A stretch of 7,944 nucleotides of DNA from Desulfocapsa sulfexigens (GTDB lineage Bacteria > Desulfobacterota > Desulfobulbia > Desulfobulbales > Desulfocapsaceae). The DNA lies in assembly GCA_015661935.1 (NCBI GenBank), contig DQVD01000124.1, forward strand, positions 1 to 7,944. The letters are read 5' to 3'. The notes below the pieces were generated by a model. The model was not told the DNA's origin and did not search any database. It saw nothing but the letters and a program-made list of their open reading frames with translations. This document shows, in pieces, positions 6,533-7,944 of the stretch (position 1 is its first letter; each line of letters opens with the position of its first letter). The position numbers and the translations under genes are program-made.

Positions 6533-7720
6533 TCAATGGTGGTGGCCACAACCGCAGTTATCCTGATCCTGCCCAGCATGACTATCATTGTTTTGATCTT
6601 CTTTGTTAATGGGTATCGGAAAACCACTTAAAATAACTTCCCTTTCTTTTCTACGGAAAATTTTATTTTTCATCCATCCGGCAACAGGTTTGATTGAGAT
6701 CAATAGCAAAATAACCGTAGCCGACAATTTCAGACTATGGGGAATTACATTTGATGCTTCTCCCAGGACAGCCGTTGGTATAACACCACTGATCAAATAA
6801 ATCTGGTCAACCAATAAACCAAATAACAGCGCAAAAACAGAGAGGACGACAAGATATCTAAAAGTTGCTTTTCGTCCAAGGATTCCATACATGGTTGACA
6901 GGGAAGTTATATTTGTACCCGGTCCTGCAAGCAGAAAAACCAATGCCGCTCCAGGACTGACACCCTTTAATATAAGGGCTGCTGCAACCGGTGTTGAAGC
7001 AGTTGCACAGATATAGATTGGCACACCGACAACCAGCATTATCAACATTGAATGAACTCCGCCACCCAAGTATTTTGCCATCATATCATCAGGAATAATA
7101 GCCGTTATAGTACCAGCTATTATTAATCCGGCAAAAAACCACAGAGCGATGTCTCCCCAGACTTCTCCCACTCCAAACTTTAATCCGGCAACGGTTTTTT
7201 CTAAAAAAGTATGATGTCTTCGATGTTCTTTCGGATCGCAATCAATACCGTCACAGCAATTATCTACAGGACAGGCGAGGGTAGAAGGAGCGAGTTCTTC
7301 CTGTTGTGGTTTTTCAATGATATTTTCCAAAAAACCGGCACTGATTGCAGTGATAAATGCGGCCACCGGACGGATAACTGTCATGATAGGATCAAGTAAG
7401 GCATAGGTTATAGCCATTGAATCTACTCCAGATTCAGGAGTTGCAATAAGAAAAGCTGTAGTAGCTCCTTTATTTGCGCCCTGTTTCTTTAATGATGCTG
7501 CCGCCGGCAGCACACCACAAGATCAGAGCGGTAATGGCACACCAAACAGAGCAGCCTTAAACACAGAAGCAAATCGGCCTTTTCCAAGATGATTAGAAAT
7601 GACTGTTGGACTTAAAACGACTCTTAATAATCCGGCAATGAGTATGCCCATTAAAATATAAAATGAAGAATCAAGAAGAATATCCCATATTGCAAAAACA
7701 ATTTTTTGTAAAATTTCCAT
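6533..7720 (-). CDS. SO_0444-type Cu/Zn efflux permease, probable selenoprotein with UGA at 7523-7525
   Basis: Read through one in-frame TGA, the - strand encodes a 395-residue multi-span permease of the DUF318/COG0701 type, closest to the SO_0444 Cu/Zn efflux family. The TGA is codon 66 and falls on the first Cys of the family motif PLCSCGV-P, giving VPLPL-U-SCGVLP (61-72). The flanking frame is clean on both sides, with FLIATPESGVDS (90-101) and FLLAGPGTNITSL (262-274). The two halves are pseudo-repeats: VPLPLU (61-66) matches VPIYIC (233-238). A cytosolic-type loop carries C150, C155, C156, C161 and His 167, 169 and 170, and the tail ends CGCGHHH; both are likely metal ligands. ATG 7720 is chosen over TTG 7726 because AAGGAG (7733-7728) is 7 nt from the ATG. 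It follows an ArsR-type regulator by 55 nt. The alternative is a nonsense-mutated pseudogene. Confidence 0.75.
7496..7525 (-). promoter_or_regulatory. Candidate bacterial SECIS element with its UGA codon
   Basis: After the TGA (7525-7523) the - strand folds into a perfect 7-bp stem, TGCTGCC (7512-7506) with GGCAGCA (7502-7496), closed by the loop GGC (7505-7503); a G-U pair can extend it. The loop starts 17 nt after the UGA and begins with G. Both features fit what is known of bacterial SECIS elements, which lie inside the reading frame just downstream of the UGA and bind SelB. The loop lacks the GU of the E. coli fdhF type. The stem also encodes family-conserved LPAAA, so part of the pairing could be chance. 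Confidence 0.55.
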
Positions 7721-7727
7721 CGGCAAA

Positions 7728-7733
7728 CTCCTT
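7728..7733 (-). promoter_or_regulatory. Shine-Dalgarno that fixes the permease start
   Basis: AAGGAG on the - strand, 7 nt before ATG 7720. A TTG two codons upstream (7726) is only 1 nt from this site and so cannot be the start. The 55-nt gap between regulator and permease also contains short inverted arms, TTCCA (7746-7750) and TGGAA (7768-7772), of unknown meaning. Confidence 0.7.
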
Positions 7734-7775
7734 ATACCTATAAATTTCCACGACTATCGACTTTCACTGGAACTA

Positions 7776-7944
7776 TTATTTTTCTCTTACGTGTTCCAAA
7801 GCCGTTCCAATTAAAATATTTACATGAGTATCATCCAGAGAATAATAGAGTACTGCTCCTGCTCTTCTGTTTTTTACAAGCTTTATTGTCCTTAGCAATC
7901 TCAGTTGATGGCTCACCGCAGACTCACTGATAGTAAGCAGAGCT
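7776..7944 (-). CDS. ArsR/SmtB-family metal-responsive repressor, C-terminal part (partial)
   Basis: The last 55 residues of a winged-helix repressor are present; the N-terminus lies beyond the window. Residues ISESAVSHQLRLLRTIKLVKNRRAG include the recognition helix (SESAVSHQLRLL), and AVLYYSL is the wing strand. The final helix reads D-T-H then, eleven positions after that His, another His followed by V-R-E: D-x-H-x10-H-x2-E. This is the spacing of the alpha5 zinc site of SmtB (D104, H106, H117', E120'), so the protein most likely senses zinc or a similar divalent metal across the dimer interface. It ends with tandem stops TAA-TAG. Its position upstream of the efflux permease on the same strand suggests that it represses both, with metal binding lifting repression. 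The alpha3N cysteines, if any, are outside the window. Confidence 0.88.
   Translation of the reverse strand, partial: ALLTISESAVSHQLRLLRTIKLVKNRRAGAVLYYSLDDTHVNILIGTALEHVREK

Noticed and set aside
7500..7530. Frameshift or two separate permease genes at the split
   Set aside because: Both pieces are in the same frame, joined by one TGA with no missing or extra bases, and the restored motif matches the family across the junction.

Overview
The window looks like chromosomal DNA of a Gram-negative, outer-membrane-bearing bacterium of moderate GC. It carries a TonB/ExbB/ExbD energy-transduction operon, the end of an outer-membrane beta-barrel gene, and what appears to be a UGA-encoded selenocysteine in a metal permease. 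A marine Desulfobacterota (former deltaproteobacterial sulfate reducer) fits this mix best. That placement is inferred from gene content and is not proven by any marker gene here.

Layout. Positions 1-219 (+) hold the last 72 codons of an outer-membrane beta-barrel protein. A sigma70-like promoter (333-361) then precedes a tightly packed six-gene + strand operon (487-5770): DUF3450 protein, TtpC-like MotA/TolQ/ExbB protein with a periplasmic coiled-coil domain, ExbB2, ExbD2, TonB2 and a TPR protein. This is the gene order of the TonB2 cluster known from Vibrio. ExbB2/ExbD2 form the proton channel, TonB2 spans the periplasm to outer-membrane transporters, and TtpC, the DUF3450 protein and the TPR protein are accessory parts. 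Just downstream (5817-6090) is a decayed HU/IHF-type DNA-binding protein gene with a +1 homopolymer frameshift and an in-frame TAG.

The remainder is on the - strand. A 46-residue small ORF (6200-6340) has an excellent Shine-Dalgarno sequence and a plausible promoter, and a 13-bp hairpin lies just past its stop. Next is a metal-efflux unit: a SO_0444-type Cu/Zn permease (6533-7720), preceded by the C-terminal part of an ArsR/SmtB repressor (7776-7944, running off the window) that keeps an alpha5-type zinc site.

The most interesting point is that the permease frame is broken only by one in-frame TGA (7523-7525). It sits exactly where the family's PLCSCG motif has its first cysteine, so the motif reads PL-U-SCG. 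A 7-bp stem-loop follows, with its apical loop 17 nt past the TGA, as expected for a bacterial SECIS element. An automatic gene caller would split this into two ORFs or call it a pseudogene. I read it as a selenocysteine-containing metal permease; a simple nonsense mutation is the main alternative.
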